Shown: piece after piece, positions 44,334 to 54,689 of the stretch
Position numbering within the stretch: the stretch's first letter is position 1
Layout: every line of letters begins with the position of its first letter
Assembly: GCA_039545355.1 (NCBI GenBank)
Contig: BCJJ01000007.1
Coordinates: forward strand, 682,001-746,000
Length of the DNA: 64,000 nucleotides
Reading direction: 5' to 3'
Source: Trichosporon coremiiforme
Taxonomy: Eukaryota; Basidiomycota; Tremellomycetes; Trichosporonales; Trichosporonaceae
Position numbers and translations under genes: made by a program
The notes under the pieces: model-generated
What the model was told of the DNA's origin: nothing
Databases searched by the model: none
The model's input: only the letters and a program-made list of their open reading frames with translations

Positions 44334-45407
44334 CTAATCGCTGTCTGAAGCAACGTCGTTGGGGTCAATGACATCGTCGTCCTCTGTGATTCGGTCAGCT
44401 CCATTCTATCCCTGCATGGCTTGCGTCGCCCGTCCTCTTGAGCTCCGACACACGTCCACGATCGCACGCGCTAAGTGGGCCGACCGCAACCCCGGTTCCC
44501 GTGCCAATGTCTGCAACTCACCCTCAACGACGTCTCCACTGCTGGCAACCATGTTCTCGGCCTCCACTCTACGCAGCATAGCGCGGACCTTCTCATCGTC
44601 CGACTCGGGGTCCGCAGTGTCGCGCCTGGGAGGAAGGAGATCGCCTGGTCGTTCGTTATGGCGGTTCTTGACACTGCATGTCAGAACTACGGCTAAGTAA
44701 CGCAACTCACTGCTGGTCGGCGCCAGCCTCGAGGAGCGATCCGACTGGAGAGTCAGCACGATCGTCTGTGGGGCTGGCGTTGGCACGGGCCGCCATTTGC
44801 GCCGCCAACTCACCAAGATACAGCCTCATCCCCGGCTGGCCCTCCCACTTCTGGCGAACAGCGATGTGGAGCGGCGTGTCACCACCCAGACGATTCCGGA
44901 CGTCGGGGTCACAGCTGTCGTGGTCGAGAAGGTGTTCAAGAATGTCCGTGGATCCGTTCATGATGCTGGCATGTCAGCACGAGCTAGTCGAGCAAAAGCT
45001 TACGCATAGTGAAGAGCTGTGCACGGGTCAGTACTTCCAGAAGACGCCAAAGGGGCGTTGCAACTCACCAGTGTTGCCAAGTCTGCGCGCGTCAGCAATG
45101 CTCCGATCGCTCCACGGGTTGCCAGCGATAGGATCAAGTGCCGACCGCGGCGTTCCTGTGGGCCAGCACTGACCCAACAGATGTCCACCAACTCACCCGT
45201 CAGCATAGTTGACGTCAGAAAGCTGCGAGAGGGCAGACTGCAGGAGCTCCTCGTTGTCAGTCTTGGCGGCAGCGAGGAGACGTTCATCTGGACTTATGAG
45301 CTTGCCGTCAAAACAATCGAAAACACGGTGCACTTACTAGCGGAAGCACCGTCCTGTTGGGGCTCCTCCGGCGGAGGGGGAGGGGCGGCGCGGCTGGGGG
45401 CGCTCAT
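44334..45407 (-). CDS. Small ankyrin-repeat protein (Yar1-like) with two microexons
   Basis: Eight exons: complement(join(44334..44383,44522..44673,44711..44744,44814..44965,45004..45016,45069..45082,45197..45287,45338..45407)), 191 aa. A Pro-rich N terminus (APPPPPEEPQQDG) precedes LLAAAKTDNEELLQSAL, then ankyrin repeats with LGNTALHYA and LGGDTPLHIAV, and an acidic tail ending DVASDSD. Size, two or three ankyrin repeats and acidic end resemble yeast Yar1, the chaperone of ribosomal protein uS3, but ankyrin proteins are easily confused. Exons of 14 nt (45069-45082) and 13 nt (45004-45016) lie side by side and encode GLGNT and ALHYA, the core of one repeat. It is divergent from the next gene by 243 bp. 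Confidence 0.85.
45004..45082 (-). other. Tandem 14-nt and 13-nt microexons
   Basis: Exon 3 (ACTTGGCAACACTG, 45069-45082) is bounded by GCGCAG and GTGAGT; exon 4 (CTCTTCACTATGC, 45004-45016) by GCACAG and GTAAGC. Together they are 27 nt, so joint skipping keeps frame while skipping one does not. Confidence 0.82.
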
Positions 45408-45650
45408 TTGGTAGGTGATCGGGAAGTGCAAGGTGATGTGGACGATGTAACAAAGGTGCATAGAAGTCGTGTCGTTCGTGTCGCGGCTGTGCGGCGCATC
45501 GTCTGGGGCCCAGCCCATCGACAGCACGTGGCGTTTAAGGCGGGACTTTCACCCAACCTGCTATGAAGACTGGGCGACGTCATATCACGCCTCCTTTCTC
45601 GAACTCATCGTGTTGTTTCCCTAATCTGTTATTCATTCAACCCCATCACC

Positions 45651-47277
45651 ATGTCTGACACGAAGAAGACGACGACGAAGGAGGAGCTCGACCAGAAGAG
45701 GGATGTTCCGTTCTCTCGGTAAGCTATTCGAGATCGATCAATCTTTGGCTCACAACAGGCCTGCTACCCCCGCTCTGCGCCAGGTTCGTGGACCTTCCGT
45801 CTGCTTCGGCAACCTATCGACTTTGCATCAGTGAACTGACAATTGCAGGCCCAGTCGGCGGTTGTTGGTCTCGGCGAGATGGGCAGGCGCATTGCCACCA
45901 ATCTCGCGCGCGCGCTGCAGGAGCAGGGCCACCCGCCTCTTCTCATTTGGAACCGCTCGTCTGACAAGTTCGACGAGTTCAAGGAGTACGCAAAGGGCAA
46001 GGGAGTTAACGAGGATGCCTACAACATCTGCCCCAAGCTTGATGACCTCGTAAAGCGGTGAGTAGCTGCATTTTCGTCTTATTGCGGATGGTGTTGGTCA
46101 TCAAGTCCATGGGGATGTGGGGCATGCGTGGCCGCTGGCCAATCGCGAATCGTCATACGGATACGGACCGAGACCGAGGACCTGGTTTGCGGCAACTCTG
46201 ACTAACACCAGATCTAACCTGATCCTCACGTCGCTCGCTGGCGAGGATGCAGCGAAAGAGGTTTACGACAGGATGTTCTCCGTGCAGGCTGTACGTGATC
46301 CGCGAATCGTGCGAATTGTTTGGCATGACTAATCAGCAGGACCACCTCCCGGAGCGTCAGTCCGAGGCCGACCCTGCCCTCCGCGGTACTATCTTCGTTG
46401 AGACGTCCACTGTGAGTACCCAGACAGTGTTTACACCGTTCAGAATGATCGCGGAGCATGGTGATGGGTGCGACGGTGGTGACGACGGTGGCGTCTGCAT
46501 GGACCAATATGATCGGCGAAAAAGTCACCTTGCCGGCGGCTCGAGCTATAGGTCCGCCAGACCGTTGCTGACCTCAGATTTATCCCACGGCTGCTGGAAA
46601 GATCGAGCGGGAATGCGCCAAGGGCAACCTCCGCTCGTACCTCGCGGCTCCCATCTTCGGTGTGCCCCGCCAGGCCGCCAAGGCCGACATCACGATGGCG
46701 ATGGCCGGCGACTATTACGCCAAGAAGATCGCGGCTCACGTGCTTTGCCCGTCTATCTGCAAGAAGGTCATGGACCTCGGCTCCAACCCTGAGCGGGCCA
46801 TGAGCTTCAAGTGAGTCAAATGCTATCGCGTTGTGAAGCAGAGCTGACCCCAGGCTCACCGGCAACGCGCTCGAGCTCGGCTTCATCGAGCTTATCTCGG
46901 AGTGCTTCACGCTCGCGGACCAGACCGGCGTCGGTTCCGAGAACCTCCTAGAGCTCATCCGCAACCAGCACAACTCCCCCGCGCTCGTCCGCTACTCGGA
47001 GCGCATCTCGCAGAACAAGTTCGACGCGACTGGAGGCTTCACCATCGACGGCGGTCTCGCCGACAGCCAGAACATCCGCCACCTCGCCGACCACAACAAC
47101 GTCCCCATGCCCGTCGTTGACGTCGCTCACGGCCACCTCATCACCGCCCGCGCCCAGGGTAACGGCCAGATGGACTGGACGGCGCTCGTCGGTGGAGAGC
47201 GCATCGCTGCCGGTCTCCAGCCCTTCGCGGGCAAGACCCGCCTGGAGCCGTGGACTGAGGACGAGGAAGGCTCGTAG
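45651..47277 (+). CDS. Beta-hydroxyacid dehydrogenase family enzyme (HIBADH/6PGDH-like)
   Basis: join(45651..45718,45759..45783,45849..46057,46212..46290,46340..46411,46578..46810,46854..47277), about 369 aa. After a charged N terminus (MSDTKKTTTKEELDQ) comes the dinucleotide-binding VVGLGEMGRRIATNLARAL, then LTSLAGEDA, the substrate-binding ETST segment, and the all-helical C-terminal half with the catalytic-lysine region KLTGNALELGFIELISE (the family pattern is GxxGxGxxxKxxxN, here degenerate). Such enzymes oxidise 3-hydroxyisobutyrate, tartronate semialdehyde or related acids using NAD(P); the exact substrate cannot be told. Exon 2 is only 25 nt (its edges may be off by one base). The intron at 46412-46577 is long (166 nt). 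Confidence 0.82.
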
Positions 47278-47782
47278 TATGGTTCTATATGTTAAGTCAA
47301 ATGTATTCCGTTTGATCTAGTTGCAAGATGTATGGCTTCCCACTGGCGACGCGAGGTTGAGGGTCACGATGCGCTCGGGCGAGGCTGACCTCGGCGTGAG
47401 ACAATCGCACGACATGCTTATCATAGACACTAAAACCAAGACTTGCACCGAACGACTGCCATGACCTCACCTGGGCGGCCAACTGCATCATTGGCGGGCG
47501 AAGGGCATTCAGGACCGCAGATCGCCAGGGCTGCTCCTCAGCTGGTATCGGAGCAACAGATCGAGGTATGGAGATCATTCGAAGCGCTCTGTTCTCTCGT
47601 TCGGACCACCACACCTTACGGCCACAGCTCAGTTCTCTCTACCTGACGAAACACACCACCACACCTGCGTCACCAATGATCTCAAAGCGATCCGTCCACC
47701 TGACTCTCCAACTTCTCCGTGTTCCGAATTCGTATCTGTAAGAAGCCTCATGCATGCCCACACCCTCTACTGTACAGTAGCC
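47278..47782. other. Intergenic, convergent 3' ends
   Basis: 505 bp between the dehydrogenase and RPL12 stop codons. Nothing supported. Confidence 0.4.
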
Positions 47783-48849
47783 TTACTCGTCGGGCACAAC
47801 GATCTCACCGGCGTCGATGGCCTCGATGACGTCGTGAGGGGGACGGCCGTCGACAGTGCAGCCGACGGACTGAGCGGTACCGAGGATCTCCTTAACACCA
47901 CCAGCAAGGTCCTTGGCCATGGACTTGTGGGCCATCTTGCGGGCAATCTGCAAGGTCAGTCTTTACCCGATATTGAGAGACGCGTCGAACTCACGTTGTA
48001 GATCTCGTCAAGGGCAACGTTTCCAGTGTGCTGGATGTTCTTCTCCTTCTTGCGGTCACGGACGGGCTCCTTGAGGGCCTTGATGACGAGGGAGGAAGCC
48101 GAGGGGACGACCGAGACGGTGGCCTGACGGTTCTGGATGGTGAGCTGGACGGTGACACGGAGTCCCTTCCAGTCGCCAGTAGCCTTGGCAATGTCCTCTC
48201 CAACCTTCTTGGGAGACTGTTCTGTCAGTGCTTCCGTTCGTCGATTGAGTGGACCGCCCTCTGGTAGCGATTACCGAGCCGCAGCGACAAGGCGTAGAAA
48301 GCAGCGGGACGAGAAGCGGACGTGGCGATCATCGATACGCAATAGTCCCACATATCCCTTCCTGTCCAGTGCCCAAATCCATGTCTCGTGCCGCGGCCAC
48401 TCGAATGTCCAGAGGTGTCGATTCCGTCCCTACTCACGAGACCAAGGGGACCGATCTTGGGGGCAAGAGCCGAGGAGGCACCAACCTCACCACCAGTGGC
48501 ACGGAGGTAGATGATCTGTTGGTCGAGATGCAAATTTCAGAGTGTCGATTCAAGAGTCGGTCCAGATATTCCAGCACAGTAGTTCAAAGAGTCGAGAATC
48601 GTCGCGAAATCGAGAGCACAGGTCAGCACGTCTTCCATGTTTCGATCATATCCAGCAGGAACCGAGGACTTCGAGTCGTCCTCCGTCGCTCCACCCTTCG
48701 TTCCGTCCTTCCAACGAATCTCGAAGTCCTCGGTTCTGCCTCGTCTAATGCGCACCTTAACCTCCTGCGACTGTCAGCGATTCACTCTACGATGTCTCCA
48801 GCGCCCTGCGCGCGTCCACACGTACCGAGGGGTCGAACTTAGGCGGCAT
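47783..48849 (-). CDS. RPL12: 60S ribosomal protein uL11 (Rpl12)
   Basis: complement(join(47783..47947,47995..48216,48438..48515,48756..48764,48826..48849)), 165 aa, the same length as yeast Rpl12. The protein reads [11 protein letters not shown], then [39 protein letters not shown], and ends [12 protein letters not shown]. uL11 forms the base of the P-stalk and takes part in GTPase activation on the large subunit. Exon 2 is only 9 nt (GAGGTTAAG, Glu-Val-Lys). Introns 2 and 3 are long (240 and 221 nt), unlike most introns here, and intron 2 carries a perfect 17-bp inverted repeat close to the microexon donor. The start is fixed by the MPPKFDP N terminus. Confidence 0.93.
48659..48736 (-). repeat. 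17-bp perfect inverted repeat in RPL12 intron 2
   Basis: Arms 48659-48675 (GAACCGAGGACTTCGAG) and 48720-48736 are exact reverse complements, with a 44-nt loop. In the transcript the stem begins 19 nt after the donor of the 9-nt exon, so it would form a strong hairpin next to that splice site. Confidence 0.9.
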
Positions 48850-49454
48850 TTTTAGAGAGTGTGTGGGGGGGTGAGAGGGTAGAGAAAGACGACGACTCAA
48901 CAACTGGACGAGGAAAGACTTACCAGAGAATCCACCCACCGTACGCCGCGACCCTCGGCGCACCACTCCCCCTAACGGAACCAAATGCATCACGTGATTT
49001 GGCAGTCCAATTTCAACGCTAGCGAAGCATGGGCTGGTGCCACCGTGCCTGGTCGCAGTTAGCGTTATGACCGATATTCACGGCGAAACTGTTTGTGCGC
49101 CGTGAGCTACATCGTACTGGCATGAATCCGGTGGGCGGTATGCCGAGGGCGTGTGCAGAGTAGGACGCAGTGTGCGGTGCTACGCATCATTACGCTGGGA
49201 CAAGAGTGCATCGCAGTGTATGGTCACCATGGACGTGAACACAGCTTCGATTCACCTCTTCAGATGGGCTACTCGTCGGACCTGCCACCCGCCCATCCCA
49301 TCCCCAGTTACCATGTCAGTACGCTTCTCGTTATGCTCGTGCAACAGTAATAATTGGTCGGGTACATAATGCATCCCAGAAACATCCCACAAACTCGTCA
49401 AGAGTAAGGTCGAAGTCGACTTTGGCCACGGGCACCAGAAGTTGACTAAGACGC
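48850..49454. promoter_or_regulatory. RPL12 promoter / RPL15 3' flank
   Basis: 605 bp without a gene. TCACGTGA at 48990-48997 lies 141 bp upstream of the RPL12 ATG. Confidence 0.5.
48990..48997. promoter_or_regulatory. TCACGTGA palindrome upstream of RPL12
   Basis: 141 bp before the start codon, at a distance usual for an upstream activating site. Same octamer as at four other places in the window. Confidence 0.5.
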
Positions 49455-50060
49455 TTACCTGTAGCGGCGGAGAGAGAGGGTGTTGTGCTTGCGCCAGGTA
49501 GCGGAAACGGGGGTGTGGTTGTACTTGGAGCCCTTTCCGATACCACGGTTCTTGCGGCCCTCGGCGGTGAGGCCACGAGCCTCNCGGTGCTTGTGGACGG
49601 GGTTGACGATCCAGTTGATNCGGGNGTCNCGNCGGATGGCCTTGTGCGAGGGGTCGACAAGGATGACCTCGTAGTAGGCGTANACACCGTCGGCGTTGAC
49701 CCAGTACGAGTTNAGGACGCGGAGGTTGCCGCAGCGACGGCCGACACGCTCCTCAGCGAGGGCCTTGAGGCCACGCTGGGGCTTGAGGTGGTTGACACCC
49801 TGGCGGACGGGCTTNCCGTAGGTGGCACCCTTGGGGGCGTGCTTTTTGCGGTTACCACGACGAACACGGATACGGTAGATAACGTAACCCTGCTTGGCCT
49901 TGTAGCCGAGACGGCGGGCCTTGTCGGGGCGCGAGGGACGCGAGGCGCGGTGGACGACCGCGAGCTGACGGTACTCCCAGCAGCGAACGCGCGAGACGAA
50001 CTGGAGAACGTCCGACTGCTTCTTGGTGTACAGCTCAGTGAGGTACTTGTAGGCACCCAT
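49455..50060 (-). CDS. RPL15: 60S ribosomal protein eL15 (Rpl15)
   Basis: Single coding exon, 201 aa (yeast 204). Starts [20 protein letters not shown], contains [20 protein letters not shown] and [20 protein letters not shown], and ends NTLSLRRYR, matching eL15 throughout. It sits deep in the large subunit near the peptide exit. Eight bases between 49584 and 49815 are N; seven are at third positions of four-fold degenerate codons (Arg, Val, Leu, Gly) and one at the first position of the codon expected to be Pro. A second ribosomal-protein gene, RPL12, lies 0.6 kb downstream on the same strand. Confidence 0.96.
   Translation of the reverse strand: MGAYKYLTELYTKKQSDVLQFVSRVRCWEYRQLAVVHRASRPSRPDKARRLGYKAKQGYVIYRIRVRRGNRKKHAPKGATYXKPVRQGVNHLKPQRGLKALAEERVGRRCGNLRVXNSYWVNADGXYAYYEVILVDPSHKAIXXDXXINWIVNPVHKHXEARGLTAEGRKNRGIGKGSKYNHTPVSATWRKHNTLSLRRYR
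49584..49815. other. Cluster of eight ambiguous bases inside RPL15
   Basis: N at 49584, 49620, 49625, 49629, 49632, 49683, 49713 and 49815; I noticed no others in the window. The silent-site bias suggests unresolved allelic or paralogous differences rather than random low quality. Confidence 0.9.
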
Positions 50061-52377
50061 CTGAAAGGTCAGCGGCTGATCCTGCGAGATCGAGAGAGCC
50101 AGGCAGCGAAACAAATGCGTTCAAACGTCGGTTGTCTTGGCTGGATTGACAGCAGTCGTTCTCGGTCAGGCGATAGTTCCAAGCATCCGTCTCCAGTCTT
50201 AGCACGTATTGCGATATCCCTAGACTGCCCGCCATGCTAGGCATGATTGTCATCCGATTCTTCTTCCAACATCGCGGCTCCAGACACTTCCGAGGTCGGC
50301 GCTTGAAAATTTCGAGGCGGTCCAGAATCGACACTGCTGGGTCTTGCGCGCCGGTCACGACAGTTTGAACGTCTGCTTGCTGTCCGCTGCTCTCTGCTGG
50401 CCGTGGCTGGACTCACTTTTAGTTGATCCTTGAGGGTTGGGAAGCAACACAAAAGTCGACAATTGCATCGATGAGGGAGGGAGGGAGCGCGCGAGCGAGC
50501 CAGCAGCCCTGCCCGCCCAGCAGCCAGGCTGCAGTTTGGATTTCGTCGGAGTTATCCACCACGTGTTACTCCAGTGAGTGTGGCACTTCCGCCTGTGCTT
50601 CCTATTTCGACTCTACGCCGTCAATCAATACACCAAAGTTCGTCATTTTCTAATGGCTCATTATTAGGATCACAGTCGGCTGTGCTTTGTTTGGTTCTGT
50701 GGACTGTCGCTGGGATATCGCGGTGAAATACCTGCGGCTGCACATGCTCATGCAGAGCACAGCGGGACTGCTGATAGTTTGCAGAGCATGGTGCTCGTCT
50801 TCCCACTAGAGGCGGCAGACATATAGGGTATCTGGGGGCCCTGCGGTCAGAGGCAGCCTGGCAAGATCTTCCATACTCCATCGCCGCTAGGCCCGTTTTT
50901 CCTAGTTATGTCCTCGGACTCCCCCTTGCTGACATGTCTGACGAAGACTGACATCGAATGCAGCAATTCCCGACAACGTAACACCCGAGTCATCCCCCAG
51001 CCTTTTACAGTGCTCTCCCAGCTCTGGGTGAGCTTTTCGCTGATCACTCGCCGGAGCCATCAGGGTCAACAGAGAACTCCTCGCCTGTCAGCGAACCTCT
51101 TGGTGGTGAACGTTAAGCAGTCTAACGTATCGTGAGGGGACTCGGCACACAAATCTGCTTGCTTCTCGTGGCAGGGACGGGTCGTAAATCGTACAGATCG
51201 CCGTCAGGAGACAGGTCCAGATCATGGGCAAGCAACAGTGAGGTCCGAAGGGATAAGTTCAGTGACTCTGTATACGGTGCTCCCGGGAAGCTCTGGAGAG
51301 CGCTCTGCCAGTAGCCGGGGTTCGCTAGTCTAGTACGAACAAGACCAGGAGGGCGCCGAGTTCGCCCGTGTTCCAAACCTAAGGCGCACACGTGTATACT
51401 AGCAAGCTCTAAGCCTCAACTTCCATGGTTGAACCGTCGTTTACGGGTGATCATTTGGGTGACGAGCAAGTGTGCATAGGTGAAGCCGATCGAGTTGTGC
51501 GTGCTAGACTTCTAGCTCAGTGGAGAGGTGAGAGTCGCGGGACAACGACGTCACTGGAACTCTGTCAACAAAGTGGAGGGTGGAGGTCAGTCCAGTCGTG
51601 AGCCAGCTGGCCAGCGGCTGCGTAGCGGCACTCCGCCGATTAACCAGATAGATAGTCACCTCTAGGGTGCCTGTGCGCGCAAATTACAGCGTCGCCGTTG
51701 TCTCCCTCCATGGAAATCGCAATATGAAGTGATTATTGCAGTAGACTGCTACGCACGCTGTAGATGAACGAAAGTGGTTGAAGTCAAGTCAACGCGCAGT
51801 GCTGTCCTCCAGTTGTGCGTGTGTGTGTGCATGGTCCGGATCGTGCGCGGTCCCGGGAGCACCGTGTTCCAGCGACCCACCCAATTGCAGCCGCCAAGAT
51901 GGTCAGGTACCCAGTAATAAATTTTCTAATCGGACAATAATAAAGCTCCTACGCAAATACCTGATCCAATTAGGACTCGTGTCATTCCGCAACCGAGCGC
52001 TGGGCGTGAACGGTCAGGTTTAGTCCAACCCTGCGCACGCTAGCTCTGGGCTTCCCCGTGACCCGTGCAACCACACACCCACTCCTCTCCCTACTCTCCA
52101 CAATCCCTCCGATTACACACCTGCTCTTTCGACCATCTTCGCGACCTTCTTTCTCACTTCACATCCCTCCCCCTCTCCCCTCCGGCGGGCGACCTCGTCC
52201 CCGCGCCTCTCGACTCTCTCGTCTTCTTTCTTGGGCCTCTCACACCCCAGCCGCGCTCGCCCTGTGACTGCCCCTTAATTCAATTCCTCCGCGCGTGCTT
52301 GTCAGTCAAATCGTCAGCCGCTCGACTTCTAGATTTTCGGCGCGTCTGGCGTGAGCGATCAAGCGCGGCGGTAGACC
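50061..52377. promoter_or_regulatory. Divergent intergenic region, RPL15 / EF-hand carrier
   Basis: 2.3 kb with no supportable gene. Includes a short GT run (about 51817-51828) and, just before the carrier ATG, a CT-rich leader (52060-52270) with CTCTCC/CCCTCC blocks. Long frames are absent on both strands between 51400 and 51770. Confidence 0.4.
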
Positions 52378-54327
52378 ATGGCCGATAAGTCATCGACTTC
52401 TGGGGCCTCAACCGCTGCTTCCTCATCGACGTCTGCTCCTTCGACCCCGGGCCCTTCGACACCTCGCAGCTCCGACGTGCAAGATGCTACTCACGACGCT
52501 CATTTCTCCCTCGTCTCCAATGAGGCCCTCGGCACTTCTCTGAGGGAAGGTCCTGCGCCGGACCTCATGCAGAATCGCCAGACTCTTGCTGAATTCCGAC
52601 AGCATGAAGGCCCTGGCGTCCGTTCGGCCAAGCTCAGGCAAATGTGGTCCACGCTCCCGCGTCTGCCCTCTGTCGATCCTGATAAACCAACAGCGGCTCA
52701 GCGTATGCGTCTTCCTGGACAAGACACGCCGACAGCTCTGAGCCCGGAACGTGCAGAGCGCCTGCGGACTCTCTATCAGGAGGAACTCGTCAAGCGATGC
52801 GGAGAGAACCGGCCGGACGCTCTGTTATGGGGAGGCGCCGACGACCTCCAGCCGGGAGAGGGCGATCAGGTTCCCGAGAAGGGAATATCGTGGAAGTCTT
52901 TCCGGAAATACCTCTGGGACCAGGAGCGGCAGCTGTGGGACATGTTCCAAGAGCTTGACAAGAATGGAGACGGCGTTCTTGACGTTGACGAGATCGGGGC
53001 TGCTCTCAATCGGGCTGGTGTCGACCTCTCACCAACTATTGTCCGCGACCTTGTCCACTTCTTGGCTGGCTCCAATAAAGGATCAGCTGTCTCGTTCCAG
53101 GAGTTCCGCGACTTCCTTCTCATGCTTCCCCGGCGGGCGACTCCCCTCGAGATCTACAAGTTCTACCAGGTTCACAAGCGCTTTAGCGACGGCCGCGGTG
53201 CTGCTCGAGTCAACATGGACGGTGACCCCAACCCGTCTTTCCCGAAAGCCCCAGGAGATCCTGAACACTCGACGGCCGAGGGCTTCTTACATCCGCAGCC
53301 ACGACACGACGAGATGTCCGCGAACGACGACTACGACGACACCGTCGACCTCGACGACGACGAGGATTACGATGTCGAGTATCACAAGCATGATGCCTGG
53401 CGGTTCCTGTTGGCCGGTGGCATTGCTGGAGGTGTCTCGCGAACAGTCACAGCACCGTTTGATCGCCTCAAGGTCTATCTCATCACTTCGACCACACACC
53501 CGGAAGGAGGCAAGCCGTCTCCGTTCCGTGCTCTCCAGAACCTCGGCAACGCCGTCCGCCTCATTTACAAAGAAGGAGGAGGCATTCGGGCGTTTTGGGT
53601 CGGTAACGGACTGAACGTCGCGAAGATTCTTCCAGAGAGCGCTATCAAGTTCGTATCCTACGAGCAAAGTAAGCGCTTCTTCGCCAAGTACTGGGACAAG
53701 GTTACGGATCCAGCCGACATCTCGTCTTCGTCCCGCTTCATCGCTGGAGGCATTGGAGGCATCACTTCTCAGCTCTCCATCTACGGTCTTGAGACACTCA
53801 AGACGCGCGTGCAGTCTGAGCTCGGCCCCAGTCGAGGCTGGCCGCAGGTCGTGAACACCATGAAGATCATGTGGCGACAGGGAGGACTCAAGTCATACTA
53901 CCGAGGTTTGACTCTTGGTCTCGTTGGAGTATTCCCGTATTCGGCCATCGACATGGGAACGTATGAGACTCTGAAGACGACGTACTGCAAGCAGATGAAC
54001 GTCGACGAGCCACCAGTCTACGCGGTCTTGTGCTTTGGAGCTCTTTCTGGCTCTATCGGAGCTGCCACTGTATATCGTGAGTTGCGTAAACGCCCTGATG
54101 ACTAACGTGCAGCCATCAACCTGCTCCGAACGCGACTGCAGGCGTCTGGAAGCTCCGGTCACCCTCAGAAGTACACCGGTTTCCGGGATGTTCTGACAAC
54201 CACCTTGAAGAACGAGGGCTGGCGAGGACTGTACAAGGGTCTGCTGCCCAGTATCCTGAAGGTCGGACCCGCCGTCGGCGTGTCGTGGATTGTATATGAA
54301 GACGCCAAGCGACGACTCGGCGTTTAA
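52378..54327 (+). CDS. EF-hand mitochondrial carrier (SCaMC/Sal1-like ATP-Mg/phosphate carrier)
   Basis: join(52378..54076,54113..54327), 637 aa. The N-terminal 330 residues hold a Ser/Thr-rich leader and a calmodulin-like part with one clear EF-hand loop, DKNGDGVLDVDEI, plus degenerate ones. The C-terminal 300 residues are a mitochondrial carrier with three repeats: GGIAGGVSRTVTAPFDRLKV, GGIGGITSQLSIYGLETLKT (here PxD/E is changed to YGLET) and a third beginning GALSGSIGAATVYPINLLRT. Such carriers exchange ATP-Mg for phosphate across the inner membrane and are switched on by cytosolic calcium. The intron splits the third PX[DE]XX[RK]-type motif. An acidic stretch (DDTVDLDDDEDYD) separates the two halves. 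Confidence 0.9.
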
Positions 54328-54689
54328 ACCTATAGGTGTTCCCACCTCATAGAGTGTCCTTCTCACCCAAGTACACAGAATCATTCAGTAGTTCATCATA
54401 GATAATTGCACTGCATTGGCATCTACAGTAGCACACGTTGCAGATCGGTCTGGGCCTCAGCACGGATGCACCATGGGTCGCAAGTGCCAAGACGAGCGGA
54501 CGGCGCTAGCCCCGTGCGTGCAATAGGCAAGTCGCGGGTCACGAAAGGGAGAGGGACGGGTAACAAGGTTGTATGAGGTGGGTCACGTGACGCAAAGCGA
54601 CGATCATTCCACTGTTCCGGATGCGCGCAGTCGCCAAGTTGAATACCTGATCGTCCCTCGCAGTCTAGTTTGCTTCTAAACTCGGCACC
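54328..54689. promoter_or_regulatory. Promoter of the RING/RS gene
   Basis: 362 bp between tandem genes. TCACGTGA at 54583-54590 lies 100 bp before the next start codon. Confidence 0.5.
54583..54590. promoter_or_regulatory. TCACGTGA palindrome upstream of the RING/RS gene
   Basis: Perfect octamer, 100 bp upstream of ATG 54690. Confidence 0.5.

Noticed and set aside
48217..48437. Possible C/D snoRNA in RPL12 intron 3
   Set aside because: Only partial box C (GATGATC) and a CTGA near the acceptor; no true RTGATGA or terminal stem.
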